A stretch of 64,000 nucleotides of DNA, from assembly GCA_022113835.1 (NCBI GenBank), contig JAILWY010000015.1:1364001-1428000 (forward strand). The letters are read 5' to 3'. How positions within the stretch are numbered: the stretch's first letter is position 1; every line of letters begins with the position of its first letter. The position numbers and the translations under genes are program-made. Below, in pieces: positions 23,564 to 34,073 of the stretch. Source of the stretch: Atopsyche davidsoni (Eukaryota > Arthropoda > Insecta > Trichoptera > Hydrobiosidae). A model generated the notes under the pieces. That model did not search any database, was not told the DNA's origin, and saw only the letters and a program-made list of their open reading frames with translations.

Positions 23564-23616
23564 GTTCATGCATGACTAGTTTCGACCAGAGAATAGGTCA
23601 TCATCAGATGCAGAAC
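23564..23616 (-). ncRNA. Near-canonical minimal hammerhead ribozyme (family F2)
   Basis: Read 5' to 3' on the minus strand: GUUC and UGCAU (23616-23608) form stem I with AUGCA, a bulged U, and GAAC (23573-23564). The core CUGAUGA plus one extra U is 23607-23600. Stem II is GACC/GGUC (23599-23596 and 23587-23584) with an 8-base loop. GAAA is 23583-23580. Stem III is a single C-G pair closing UA (23579-23576). UC (23575-23574) gives a GUC cleavage site before 23573. All catalytic-core bases of a hammerhead are present; the extra U between A9 and stem II is the only core deviation. A tiny stem III is typical of hammerheads of Penelope-like retroelements. Confidence 0.62.
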
Positions 23617-23620
23617 AAAT

Positions 23621-23655
23621 CTGATGATGACCAAGTCTGTTGGTCGAAACTAATC
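23621..23655 (+). ncRNA. Degraded hammerhead-like motif in right F2 arm
   Basis: CUGAUGA plus U (23621-23628), stem II GACC/GGUC with a 9-base loop, and GAAA (23646-23649) are intact. Stem III reads C(UA)A, losing its only pair, and the flanks (AACAAAU and AAGCAAAA) no longer form stem I. Probably inactive; it is the mirror copy of the motif at 23564. Confidence 0.45.
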
Positions 23656-23807
23656 AAGCAAAAACTATAATTAACTCAAAGTGAAGAAAGAATACAAAGT
23701 TACCCTTATCATTAATAAAAAAATGGATCTTCACCAATCAAATGCCTTGTCCCTCAACAAGGAAGTATTAATTTACTTTTTCAAATGCATATTTTTTTTT
23801 AAACATA

Positions 23808-24441
23808 CGAGGGCGGTCCGATAAATACTTAGCCTCACCGCACGATAGTGCTAGTATCGCAAGAGATATTTACTATCGTATAGTACATTCTTGTAGACGG
23901 CTACTGTCTGTACTGTATTTTAGCCGAATCAGACTCGTAGTTTTGCTTTGACCGTGTGTGAAAGCGGACGTGTACGTGTATTTTAAAAAAATGGAAAAAG
24001 AGCAATATCGGTCGGTGATTCGATTCTTGTTTTTGGAAGGGAAAACGCGCAGCGAAATCAAAGAACGTTCGGATGCTGTGTACAGTGACTCTTCTCCTTC
24101 GATGGCGACCGTCAAAAATTGGTTTAACGAGTTTCAACGTGGTCGCACGTCGGTTTTCGATGAGCCACGCCCAGGTGCCCCGAAAATGGCTCCAAATATG
24201 TCGAATTGCACTACGAACTGCTCCCCTATCTACTGTATTCTCCAGATTTGGCCCCGTGCAGAAATTTAAGTCGAATGAGGAGGTCATCGCCGCCACGGAG
24301 GCCTACTTTGCAGACCTCGAGAAAACGTATTTTTCAGATGGGTTAAAGAAGTTGGTGCATCGCTGGGCCAAGTGTATTGAGAAATTTTTCCCAAATGTTT
24401 GTTTTTCTTTTGTAGGCTAAATACCTATCGGACCGCCCTTG
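23808..24441 (+). mobile_element. Internally deleted mariner element
   Basis: A 634-bp mariner copy flanked by TA on both sides (23806-23807 and 24442-24443). The terminal inverted repeats begin CGAGGGCGGTCCGATA on the left and end CGGACCGCCCTTG on the right; 23 of 27 bases pair. A full mariner is about 1.3 kb, so roughly half is missing from the middle of the transposase gene. It is non-autonomous but keeps both ends. Confidence 0.93.
23991..24412 (+). pseudogene. Mariner transposase, N- and C-terminal remnants joined by a deletion
   Basis: An ATG at 23991 opens MEKEQYRSVIRF, which continues through an HTH region to VKNWFNEFQRGRTSVFDEPR and RPGAPK near 24183. The sequence then jumps to YSPDLAPC (24236-24259, another frame), the motif carrying the third catalytic Asp. 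It continues in a third frame as FKSNEEVIAATEAYFADLEK to GLKKLVHRWAKCIE before the 3' end. The first two catalytic Asp residues are deleted and two frame changes are present, so no transposase can be made. Confidence 0.9.
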
Positions 24442-24599
24442 TATAGTCACAATTTTCAGTTAAAATCATAATAAGTAAAACGTATAATAATCGTATCTTT
24501 AACGAGAATAGTTCAAAACAAGACGAAAAGCACGTTTGCAACAATTTTTTTTTTTCGTGAAATACGACTCAATTGGTAGTACAATAAAAAGCGGGGGAG

Positions 24600-24860
24600 T
24601 CCTTGGAAGGCTCGATAATGATCCCTCGGCGCAGAGCACTGTTTAGGTCGTTACTTCTGGAGGGCTCTTGTTTACGCGGAGTGCGAGGGCCGCAGCCGTT
24701 CTACGCCACGAGAGCTCCGCCAATATTTGCTCTGCGTGGATCCATTGGAAGATGAGTAATTGAATCTGCGAAACTGATACACCGTGTATAGTGCTCTCGC
24801 GCCGTGTGCCTTGCAAATCTTCCACCGGGCACCCGTGACATCGATACTCTATTGAAACGA
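24600..24860. promoter_or_regulatory. GC-richer island between mariner and F1
   Basis: Non-repetitive GC-richer sequence containing GGAGGGCTCTTG, GCGAGGGCCGCAGCCG and CGAGAGCTCCGCC. A 60-codon minus-strand frame has no known domain. Possible conserved non-coding element. Confidence 0.22.
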
Positions 24861-24910
24861 ATAATCGAACCCGTGATCAAAAGTTACTACTACACATATA
24901 ACTATTATTG

Positions 24911-24980
24911 ATGGACAAGGCATTTGAGTTGTGAATATCCATAGTATTGATAAATAAAAGGAATTTTTTGTATATTTATT
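24911..24980 (+). repeat. F2 outer-end fragment
   Basis: GGACAAGGCATTTGAGTTG, then ATATCCAT and TATTGATAAATAAAAGG, matches the outer tail of the F2 elements at 23757 (inverted) and 52929. TATTGATAAA...TTTTTTGTATA recurs in direct orientation at 25723. The hammerhead region is absent here. Confidence 0.55.
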
Positions 24981-25112
24981 CAAATTTGATATCTTAAAGA
25001 AATACCAAAAAAAAAATGTTTTTGCTTACCTGTTTATCAAATAAAGTCGAAGCAACATACTATGGTCTTACTTACTGAGTAATCAGCTGTAATATTTTTG
25101 AGTAAAATACTT

Positions 25113-25480
25113 GAAATTCAATATTTTTGACAGAGAGTACTTGGTGGAGTTCCATTTTAATATTTTTGAATAAAATACTTCACGCTGGCATTATCAAACA
25201 GAGTGTGCTCTGAGAACTCTGTTTGATAATGCCAACGTGAAAGGTTGGCGAAACCGGTCACAAATAAAAACGAACATGTGGAAAATCACTCAAGTATTTT
25301 ATTCAAAAATATTAAAATACTTGAGTGATTTTCCACATATTCGTTTTTATTTGTGACCGGTTTCGCCAACCTTTCACATTGTATATTACCTTACCAAACA
25401 GAGTGTATATTACCTTATCTAACCCAAAAATATTAAAATGGAATTCCACCAAGTACTCTCTGTCAAAAATATTGAATTTC
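25113..25480. mobile_element. Foldback repeat family F1, complex nested palindrome
   Basis: Bounded by a long near-perfect inverted repeat of about 55 bp, GAAATTCAATATTTTTGACA (25113) and its complement ending ATTGAATTTC (25480). Inside lie a second palindrome centred near 25205 (GCATTATCAAACAG/CTGTTTGATAATGC) and a third centred near 25315 (ACTTGAGTGATTTTCCACAT and its complement on either side). The unit is thus an array of alternating inverted segments rather than a simple hairpin. It carries one complete hammerhead-like motif (25220-25262, plus) and a 3' half (about 25350-25380, minus). No coding sequence. Confidence 0.78.
25220..25262 (+). ncRNA. Hammerhead-like ribozyme motif (family F1), best F1 copy
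   Basis: UGU/ACA stem I (25220-25222 and 25260-25262), UUGAUAA plus U (25223-25230), perfect 6-bp stem II GCCAAC/GUUGGC (25231-25236 and 25244-25249) with loop GUGAAAG, GAAA (25250-25253), stem III C(CG)G (25254-25257), UC, and predicted cleavage after 25259. The core differs from canonical by U3 and A8, which together keep the 3-8 base pair, and by the extra U before stem II. Stem I is short, so dimeric folding would be needed. Confidence 0.52.
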
Positions 25481-25569
25481 TAATCAACTGTACATTGCAA
25501 CCAGAATTCAAACCACTTAACTAGGACATATTTGACCACGGTAACACTTTAAATGACATATATATTTCA

Positions 25570-25700
25570 ATAATTAATATTTTAAATAAAATACTTGAGT
25601 GATTTTTCCACGTGGTAATATTTTATCAGTGACCGGTTTCGCCAACCTTTCACGTTGGAAATCATTTTGTTAATTTTATTTAAAATATATATATTTCAAT
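25570..25700 (-). repeat. F1 fragment
   Basis: Contains AAATAAAATACTTGAGTGA, GTGACCGGTTTCGCCAACC and TTTCACGTTGG in the order of the F1 left arm. The minus strand keeps the hammerhead 3' half (GUUGGC, GAAA, C(CG)G, UC), but the CUGANGA-like strand is degraded. Confidence 0.6.
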
Positions 25701-25722
25701 GCATCACAAAATGTTATATGTG

Positions 25723-25830
25723 TATTGATAAAGGAAAGGATTTTTTTGTATACTTCACATGAGTTTATTTATTTTCTGCATAGCTAGTTTCGACCATAAT
25801 CTAGTCATCATCATATGCAGAATAAACTAA
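25723..25830 (-). repeat. Foldback family F2, single-arm copy
   Basis: TATTGATAAAGGAAAGG and TTTATTTATTTTCTGCAT precede the TAGTTTCGACC...GTCATCATCAT block. Only one F2 arm is present. It includes a hammerhead-like motif at 25774-25822. Confidence 0.65.
25774..25822 (-). ncRNA. Hammerhead-like motif with 8-bp stem I, mutated core
   Basis: Minus strand: stem I UUCUGCAU/AUGCAGAA is perfect over 8 bp (25822-25815 and 25781-25774). The core strand is AUGAUGA plus U (C3 changed to A). Stem II is GACU/GGUC. GAAA and the C(UA)G stem III are kept. The cleavage dinucleotide reads CU instead of UC. The long stem I supports a real RNA fold in the ancestor; the core and cleavage changes predict loss of activity. 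Confidence 0.5.
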
Positions 25831-27939
25831 CAGAATATACAAAAAACATACGTTTAAATACAACAAACGGAAAAATGGTAACAATAGTTCTGATGAGGGT
25901 TATACTTTTTTTTTAGTTTAAGTTTTTCTTTAGGATATCAAATTTAAATAAATAAATTATCTAAATTATTAATGAACATCATAATTAACTGTTTTTTTTG
26001 TTTTATTATAAAATAAGTTAAGAGCTTTAAAAAGGGTCAAATTTAGGTGGTTATTTTTAATAATATTTTTGATGTTAAAAATAAACAAAATGCACAAACC
26101 CACTATGGACTGATTTAATTTGTAATAATTATAAAATTAAAGATAGCATAATATGATTAGAGCATATTAATTTGTGATCATTTTGCAACTAATAAATGAT
26201 TTACGTCAATTTTAGTTTAGTCGAATATAATTTGTACGGACGTGGCACGAGTCTGTTTAATATATCAAATAATTTAAAAGTCTTGAAATTAAATGATAAA
26301 TAATATTTTTTTAAGTGTTCAATGATCGTTCAGAGTCTGAATACAACACGTTCATTATTTATGCCAGGAAAATTTGCATAACACTTGAGTGTTCTCGAAT
26401 ATATCGAGTTGACAGAAATTCAGTACTACTTTATATTTAAAAGAGCAATCGTTTTTAAAAAATAATTATTTTAAAATGTACTTCGTTTAATATTACAAAT
26501 AAACCTTAATAATTTATACCATTTATAAGAAAAAATACAATACATAAAAACACCTCAATCGAAGCTTTGTTTTTCATGATAGATTTTATAAATTATATAA
26601 GTGATTGAAGAAATAATAAAATAGATTATTGTAAAAGTGATTTATGATTTATGTTTTATTTAACCCTTTCCTTTTGAAAACGAGACCCAACTATAAATAA
26701 TTGTAAATTATATACCATTTAGTTAGTTTTATTAGAAGTTTTCGAAATGCTTACGGGGTAGATTGAACTTGGGTATTTACGAAGTAGAAAGATCAATACG
26801 ATCTTGGCAAAGACGAAAGGCTTTGCCTCCCCTGCAGGAGGGTGCACAAGGGTGCGAGGGTAGGGGTGGGTCAGGACTTTTTATTCTTATGCCACATTGC
26901 AGTATACCTTGTTCTCCCTTTCGGTTAGCTTGAGATTGGATATGCATTGGATTTCACAGAACCATTTTAATAAATACTTTTCTGGTCCAAGACATTTTAC
27001 GAACAAATCTGCTTGGAGTCTCTACTCGACTTTCTTTTGAGTATCTTACAAGACAGAAACCATGCTCTGTGGTCTTGTTCAGTTGTAGATACTTTTAATG
27101 ATGACCTATCTAATACTATAAGTATGCGATTTAGCTGACTTTTTATTTGACAAATATTGTTTTCTGAAAATTTACTCTTTTCAGTGAGAATATGATTAAA
27201 TTGTGGCAGACCTCAATGAACATTTTGTGCTGGGGACGCACAAGTTTTTATCAAGTGGTATTTAAATTCATATACTCTTAGTAAAAATGACATTTATCAA
27301 GAAACAAGGCAAAATGTAGGAAACATTTAGAAAAGATTTCTATTGTGAAGAATAGAAAAATAATGAAAAAGGTGCATCTGTGAGAATTTTAAGATTATAA
27401 TTTTTTTAAAGCTAAAAACATCTCGTATTTGAACTGAAAATGGTATGTATATTTTTTTGGTTCAAAATACAGGTAAATACATTCGATTTAGCAATTAGTT
27501 AATTTATTTAACATGTTTTATTGAATATGATATAACTTAATTTTGACATAAATATCGAAACGAATTCATGCTTGGAAAATAATTAAGCTTTTCAATAAAT
27601 TTAGTACGTAGAATACAATGTATACAGCCATCAAAGGTTGTCGTAAATATTTTCTAAGAATTGTCTTATACTTTACAAAATGAAACCCTTTAAAATTCTA
27701 GTAAAAAGACAGCTTCAATAGAGTCGTGATACTGTATATATTAAATTAATCATTAGCTTTTGTTTCAACAAAGTCTTAAATTTTCACTCTCCTTTGAAGC
27801 GAGCACAATGGGAGTTAGATGAATCACCATTTCATACAACAAATTTTAAAAACCAGGTTGTTCATAATTAGAGCTTTCATTGAAAAGAACTTTCACTCCG
27901 TGCTTTTGGGAGGGCAATAAAAATTTAAGGCATCAAATT
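25831..27939. other. AT-rich DNA, no gene seen
   Basis: A GC-richer strip at 26800-26880 (CTCCCCTGCAGGAGGG and GGGTAGGGGTGGGTCAGG) is the only departure. No gene or repeat end identified. Confidence 0.55.
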
Positions 27940-28110
27940 ATGTGGTGATAAAATGACTGCAAACCATAGCCAAGACGGCTCGACTGCCCGATTTCTATAG
28001 TCTAATTTTCTGGGTTTTTAGCGGAGAGCCTAGGACAATGGCGCGGACTCCCATTGTACAGAATTATTAGTCATTTGGCCGAGGATTTCGTATTATGAAG
28101 GCGGTTTTCA
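27940..28110. promoter_or_regulatory. Island with inverted SOX-type sites
   Basis: ACAATGG (28035-28041) and CCATTGT (28051-28057) form an inverted pair of SoxB-type sites nine bases apart in a GC-richer strip. ATGGCGG follows at about 28167. Open frames are short. A possible enhancer, inferred from motifs. Confidence 0.3.
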
Positions 28111-30230
28111 ATTTTTGAATTAATGCTATGAACGTTTCTGTCTATCCGATGTTTAAATATTAAATAATGGCGGTCCGCTCGGATGTGCTTTAGTTTTATT
28201 TAATAATTTTATTTCCGGTTGTATTTGCTAGCTTATTGTATTATCATGTTTTAAATTTAATTATCTCGTTTGATATTTCACATAGTACGCATTTTGTTTC
28301 CATTGTTTGATTTACAATGTTTACCATAAAATATGTTTTATCTGTAGAGAAAAAAAATCAACTGACGTGATTATGCCTTTTTTTACTCAGATTTTTTTTT
28401 ACAAGGTTTATAAACTTCCCTGTTTACGCACTTAACTTGTAGTACTTCACATTAAAACCAGAACTATGAGTACCTAATTGACTTTGAGACTACAAAAATA
28501 TTTGAATGTGAGTACTTTCGTCTTTCAAGAACATCTTTAGATATGCTAAGTCTAAAGAAACATTCGAAAAGCACAAGCACTCACAAAGATAAAAAAAATT
28601 CCGTTGGTCGATTGGCTATTCACACATTTTAATCAATATTTACACTAATAATCAATTTATCCTTATAAACACCCAAAATAAATATTATTAGAGTGACAAT
28701 GTCCACTGATTTTTTTGAAGATGTTAATTTAAATCTTTACAAACTTTTAAAAGTTTTTTAAACAACAGCTGATTGGTCGGCCATTCTTCATCATAAATAT
28801 ATATTTAAAAGATATCACGAAGTTTTTATTTAACCTTTCACGTATTTTTTTTATTGATAGAAAAAAACTAGTTTTCAATTTTTATTTAAATTACATATGT
28901 CTCATTATGAAAAATTATTTAACATGATTTCTATTTTTTTTTATAAATATACGTATATTAGAGAAAATGAAAATTATATGTCTATTTTATCATAATAAAA
29001 ATTGTGCAATTCTCCGATTAAGGGTATAACTAATAACATATTACAAGTTAAACTTTTGTTTGGATCTCGGGAAATATTCGTTTTTTTTCTATTTTGTTTA
29101 TTTTTAGAAAATAAAATGTTAATATAGCTGTAAATTGGTTGAGCATGCTTAATTTTTAATTATTTTTTAGCTATTCAAATTTTCAAAATGATCATGGTTT
29201 ACATTCTGAAAATTATTAAACAAAGTCCCTCGAAAAATCTCCTGCGTACTTTAATAGAACATGAATTACAAAATGCCTTGAATAAATCCTAAATCGCCTG
29301 AAAAAGGGTTTCACGAACTCTTAGCCCAGAAAATAAAGACGACTGAAAAATACAATAGGTAAGACTTACATTTGAAATTTCATAAATATAACTAGGCACC
29401 TCCAAGTGCTATCATGCAACTTGCTATCTCCACCACCAATCTATCTATCGAAGCCTTCAAAACTTACTGTGCCAATGTAGAAAGTTGGTCCAAGTACACG
29501 AGCAACTCTGTCATTGTTAATTACTGACAACTGTCACATTTGGGGATGATTATGAATGAACGGAAACAACCCCTAGAATGATGGATCCCTGAGGGGTGCT
29601 ATAAGTCACAGAATCTACCTTTATTTGACAGGCAAAGGTCAGGTAAGACGCGAGGTGATTTTTGATTCGATGTGAAAAGAAAATCCTTTTTGTATTTTCT
29701 TCGGACGTTTTAAAAAGATTACTATATTCATGTTGGCACAAAACTTTGGCATATTTAATAATATTTGAAGTATGTATTATTTAAACAATATTTAATTAAG
29801 GTTTTATAAGCAAGTTTATGGTGGTCTTTATTAACCTGATTTTCAGATGTTAGGGCGTATCAAATAAACACACCAAAACGTCGTATAAAATATACACAAA
29901 ATGACTAACAATCACTTGCTAACAGCCTTTTTACCAGAAAGACGTTCAAATACACAATAGATTTAGCATAAAATTAAATAATAATAGTAGTTAAACGACT
30001 TTTAACGATGATTTAAATTATCTAAAATACACACGTTTTTATCGGGTTTTTTGTAGTTATTTAAATTTTTACAGTTTTTTCATACTCGTAAATTTAGAAT
30101 TTTATGGTTTAATATACAAGCAAAATGCGGGAAAATACCCAAAAAATGAGTATTTATAAAAATAACGACAGCCAGACCTGCGGAGACATTACCAATTCAG
30201 GGTTTTTTTTCACACAAAATACATTAAAGC
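28111..30230. other. AT-rich DNA, no gene seen
   Basis: 29390-29540 is less AT-rich and contains the palindromic TGACAACTGTCA. No coding, transposon ends or RNA genes recognised. Confidence 0.55.
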
Positions 30231-30280
30231 CTGAAATACATGACGTCACACACGGCGCGTAAGGCTCTCGGGGAACTTTT

Positions 30281-30447
30281 ATGACAAGAGGATTATATTA
30301 ATTTTAGATTAATGTTAATCAGGATGCGTATTTATTTACCCATGCAGGTATTAGTATGTTTATGTGATTAAGCATATTTTTTCACACATTGAAAACGATT
30401 AAAGAAAACTCTCAGAAAATATCATGCTTAATCACATGACAAGAGGA
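30281..30447. repeat. 12-bp direct repeat flanking a segment with an inverted repeat
   Basis: ATGACAAGAGGA occurs at 30281-30292 and 30436-30447. Just inside the second copy, ATGCTTAATCACAT (about 30424-30437) is the complement of ATGTGATTAAGCAT (about 30361-30374). TGACGTCA lies upstream at 30241. The arrangement could be an old insertion with target duplication, but the ends do not match each other. Confidence 0.3.
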
Positions 30448-33400
30448 ACCGAAGTTGCCTTCTGGCGAGTCTGCCGCGATCTGAAAACATATTAATCCTA
30501 GATTATTAGTACACGAGCGATGCCTCAAGTCTACAGTCTGCCTTTTTACGGCTTTTTGTTAGAACCACAGCTGAAATCGACCATCTGCCAGCTTCATAGT
30601 AAGTTTTATTTTTTTTACTTTTTAATTAATTTTTCATGCCATCGTAAAGAATTGGTTTAAATTAAACCTAAAGGTTAATTTCTGGTGTTGAAGCTGGTTC
30701 TTACAAATAACTGCATTGAGACAAAACTCTGTAACGAAAAGAAGCAGGTTTTTGTAACCCTCATGAAAACAATGATGCCCTTGGCTTTCTCAATAAACCA
30801 AGATTCCAAAAAAAAGACTCCATATACATTATTCTTATATAAAAAATAAACTGTGCGTATTATATTAAAAATATCTCCGTTAATAGATGTGGCGTATATG
30901 ACACCCTTAATGATACTGGGGTGGCATGTCAACAAGCGTCAACCCTAAATTCAATGCTAATAACCACGTCAGCATTTCTAGCCATAACGTGTAGGTTTAT
31001 CTGAATATAATAAAAAATAAATAAAACTCACGGTTATATCAATAAAAACACATAAACCAAGCTATATCAAGTCATTTCTTGGAGAATTGGGACATTATCA
31101 ACGTTCACGGCGCTACAAACCGGTATGGGTCCTGATACCTCTATGGAAAAGTGCGAGGGGTCCATGCTCAAGGTAATTGACTTCCAGCTTGCCTACAAAT
31201 CAAAAATAATACGATTCAAACACTGATTTAGAAAAAAAAATTAAATACGATTATTTTACTATGGCAATGATTTTTTTTTTGAACTGAAGGAGGAGTAAAT
31301 AATAAATTTAAAAAACCTATATTTTTCATACATTTTTAATACACGTTAAAATATTATGCATAAAAATTGTGTAAAATTTTTATTACCTATTTTTTAAACA
31401 CCTTTGTTATTCTTATTTTTCTGAAAACCATGGTGTAAAAGATTATATTTTTTTGATATAAAATAAAGAGACTGTGGTCATATTTATTTCTGAAATAATC
31501 ATGAATAAATTTAAAAAATAACTTTGCAAATATTTTATTTAAATTTATTTATCACTCTTTTCGCATATCCCCTTTGAAAACGCGAGTTCTCGTGTCATTT
31601 ATGAACTGAGAACAAAAGTGAAATAAAAATTAAATTAAAAATAAATAATCCGCGATGTTCATTTTCAGATACCATTTTCAGCACATTCACGAACCTTGTC
31701 AGGGCTGGGAGCTGAAAACTGAAAAAATGCCAGGCGATAGAATTAATTGTTTGAATTCAAGGCTTTATGATTCTGAATTTCCAATCCGTCGAATGCAAAT
31801 GGCGGCTTAAATGGAGCTTTGAACAAGAGCTTACGTATCACTACGAATTTTATTCGTTAGTTACTTAATCCGTTTATTTATATATTTATATTAAATATCA
31901 TATTTTGATTTGATTTTTTTATTTATTTTATGTTATATAATGCTACTTAACTGTGTAAAAGCTCTCACTTTCTCAGAATTTAATATTTATGGGTCAAGAT
32001 TAAAAAAAAAAAAACAACATTTCACCAAGTACTGAGAGATATTCTTAAGATTTTTTTAATTATTACTAAAAGCCGGTATTGTTAAATGCTGACGCGAGGC
32101 TCTGTTACTGAAATTTTCTAGATATATAAATAGACTTGTCTCATTCAGGCGTATTATTTTTCCCCTCTGAGGTCTTTAATCCTTATTTACCACCCTCACT
32201 ATTAGCAACCCCTTCAACACTCAAGCCTTCTCGCATTATGGTTGCAGTGCCATCAACGGTACTTATTATGGCAGGGGGTGCAAATACTTAAAGGATTTGC
32301 TCCCTTTTCAACCACCCTCTCATCCTAGTGACAGTAAACATTTTATTTAGAAATCTTCATTTGTTTAATAAATAAATAAATATTTATAAATACGTCATAA
32401 AATATTGCACTATTGTATGTTAAAAAATAAAACAAACATTTATATTTTTTTTACAATAAATATTCCAAGAACACCTATTTTCTCTCTCATACAAATTATG
32501 TAGAATTTTAAGCTTACTAGCATATTTTGATATAAATGTATATAATTAACTGTATTTAAAAGTTTGCAAAATTTTCAGCTGATTTTAATGCACTTTTTGA
32601 CAAAATTCTTCAACATCATCCAAAATATTCCTAGGCCAAAGCAATTCCACAATTTTTTTCAAATGCATTTCCAAGGCCTATCTCCGTGTACAGTCTTCAG
32701 TGGAGCATTGGGGTGGTTTTCAGGATTAATCTGAAGCAGTCAACTTTTCCTGCACCCCATGGTGAAATAAACCCCGCTTTTAATTCCCAGAATTGGATTA
32801 GACGCAAGTTTTTTTTTCGTTCTTTTCATCTTGTGACAACACGAATGATTACTGCATTTTATAAGTGCTGAAATTCTGAATTGAAAACTGAAATTCTGCA
32901 CCAATAATTTTCATTAAATATGGAATTTCACCCCTAAAATTTTTTTTGGTAATTGATTCATTAGTGAAATAATGGAAAAATTTTCCTTCATCAGAGAGCT
33001 TTATATGTTTATTTAAAAGCACTTAACACCCGAATATCTATCAAAAAAACAATGTAAATAATTTTTTTATTGCATATTAAACTTTATATTTTGTTTGAAC
33101 ACTCTATTGAAAATTATATACCATGATAAAAAAACACAAATCACTTAAATGTCTCACTTAAAGTTTAAAATTTGTAGCTCTCCATTATGTTAAATATTTA
33201 AAGCACAATACATTTAAGATTGGGCAGAAAGAAAAATGCCTTCAGGCTGTTCCATAATAGTTAGAAATAAATAACACAAGCACTTATCTAAAAATAACAC
33301 AGAATTTTTAATGCAAATGTTTCGAAACGTTTTTTTTTATAATTACGTAAACTTCTAGATATTCCGTAGAAATCTTTATCGAGTCTCTTTTCTCATTGGA

Positions 33401-33935
33401 ATTTAAAACGAAGAATTTTCCGAGCGATCTATCGGAATTGCGCACCCATATAAGATTAAAGCTATGTATTTAAATTTATATCGAGGAAGGATACAGGATA
33501 CAAAATACTAGAAAAACTAAATGCAAAGAGAGAGTTTAGCTTTATAGCTTTACGAAATACAAAACGTAGAATAGATTCAATATGTTAGTTATAATATAAG
33601 TTATCATAGAAAAGATATTGATTGAGATTCATGAGTGTTTTAGTTGCTTCAAGTTTTTTCCTTAGTCCCTTTTGGAATCTAAACATTGGATTATTGAAAA
33701 CTTGAAGTAGGTATCTTAGATTTATTGCCTACATATTCAAATTTTTAATATTTATTTAACCCTATAAATGATTCAAGAGTGAGTGTGACTATTGCTAGCA
33801 GTTTTGTGAGAAACTTCCTCGCTGGAACAATCTATGATAATTAGTCATAATGAACATAATAAGAAATAAACCGAGTCCATATATATTTATATATGTATTC
33901 AAACATTTTCAATACGGTGATGAAATTTTTAAAAA
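30448..33935. other. AT-rich DNA, no gene seen
   Basis: The least AT-rich parts are 31090-31190 and 32670-32800. The latter carries CAGGATTAATCTG and TTGGATTAG, which match bicoid/otd-type (K50 homeodomain) sites. Frames of 61-86 codons lack known domains. No transposon ends. Confidence 0.5.
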
Positions 33936-34000
33936 TATCAGGGTGCTTCAGTGGGTGTTTCTTGGTCAAATATTTATCGGCATAATTGATTCACCCTGTA
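33936..34000. repeat. Very short TIR repeat
   Basis: TATCAGGGTG at 33936 and CACCCTGTA ending at 34000 are imperfect inverted ends similar to those of the MITE at 18851. The interior is only about 45 bp. It may be a deletion derivative or a solo unit of that family. Confidence 0.35.
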
Positions 34001-34073
34001 TCGAGAAAAATAAAAATATAAAAAAACAATATTGTACGTGACGAGAGATAAGAGCATGATCCGCAACACTTAC

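Larger units (their letters stand above)
23511..23757. mobile_element. Foldback repeat family F2, complete palindrome
   Basis: Two arms of about 100 bp face each other: TTATTAATGATAAGGGTAAC (23511) through GACTAGTTTCGACC, and the complement ending ATTAATAA (23718). The right side continues with GGATCTTCACCAATCAAATG to CCTTGTCC (23757). This tail recurs in inverted form at 52929 and, degraded, at 24912. Each arm contains a hammerhead-like hairpin: minus strand 23564-23616 and plus strand 23621-23655. No coding. The architecture suggests inverted terminal units of a Penelope-like retroelement, an inference from the ribozyme motif alone. Confidence 0.75.
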
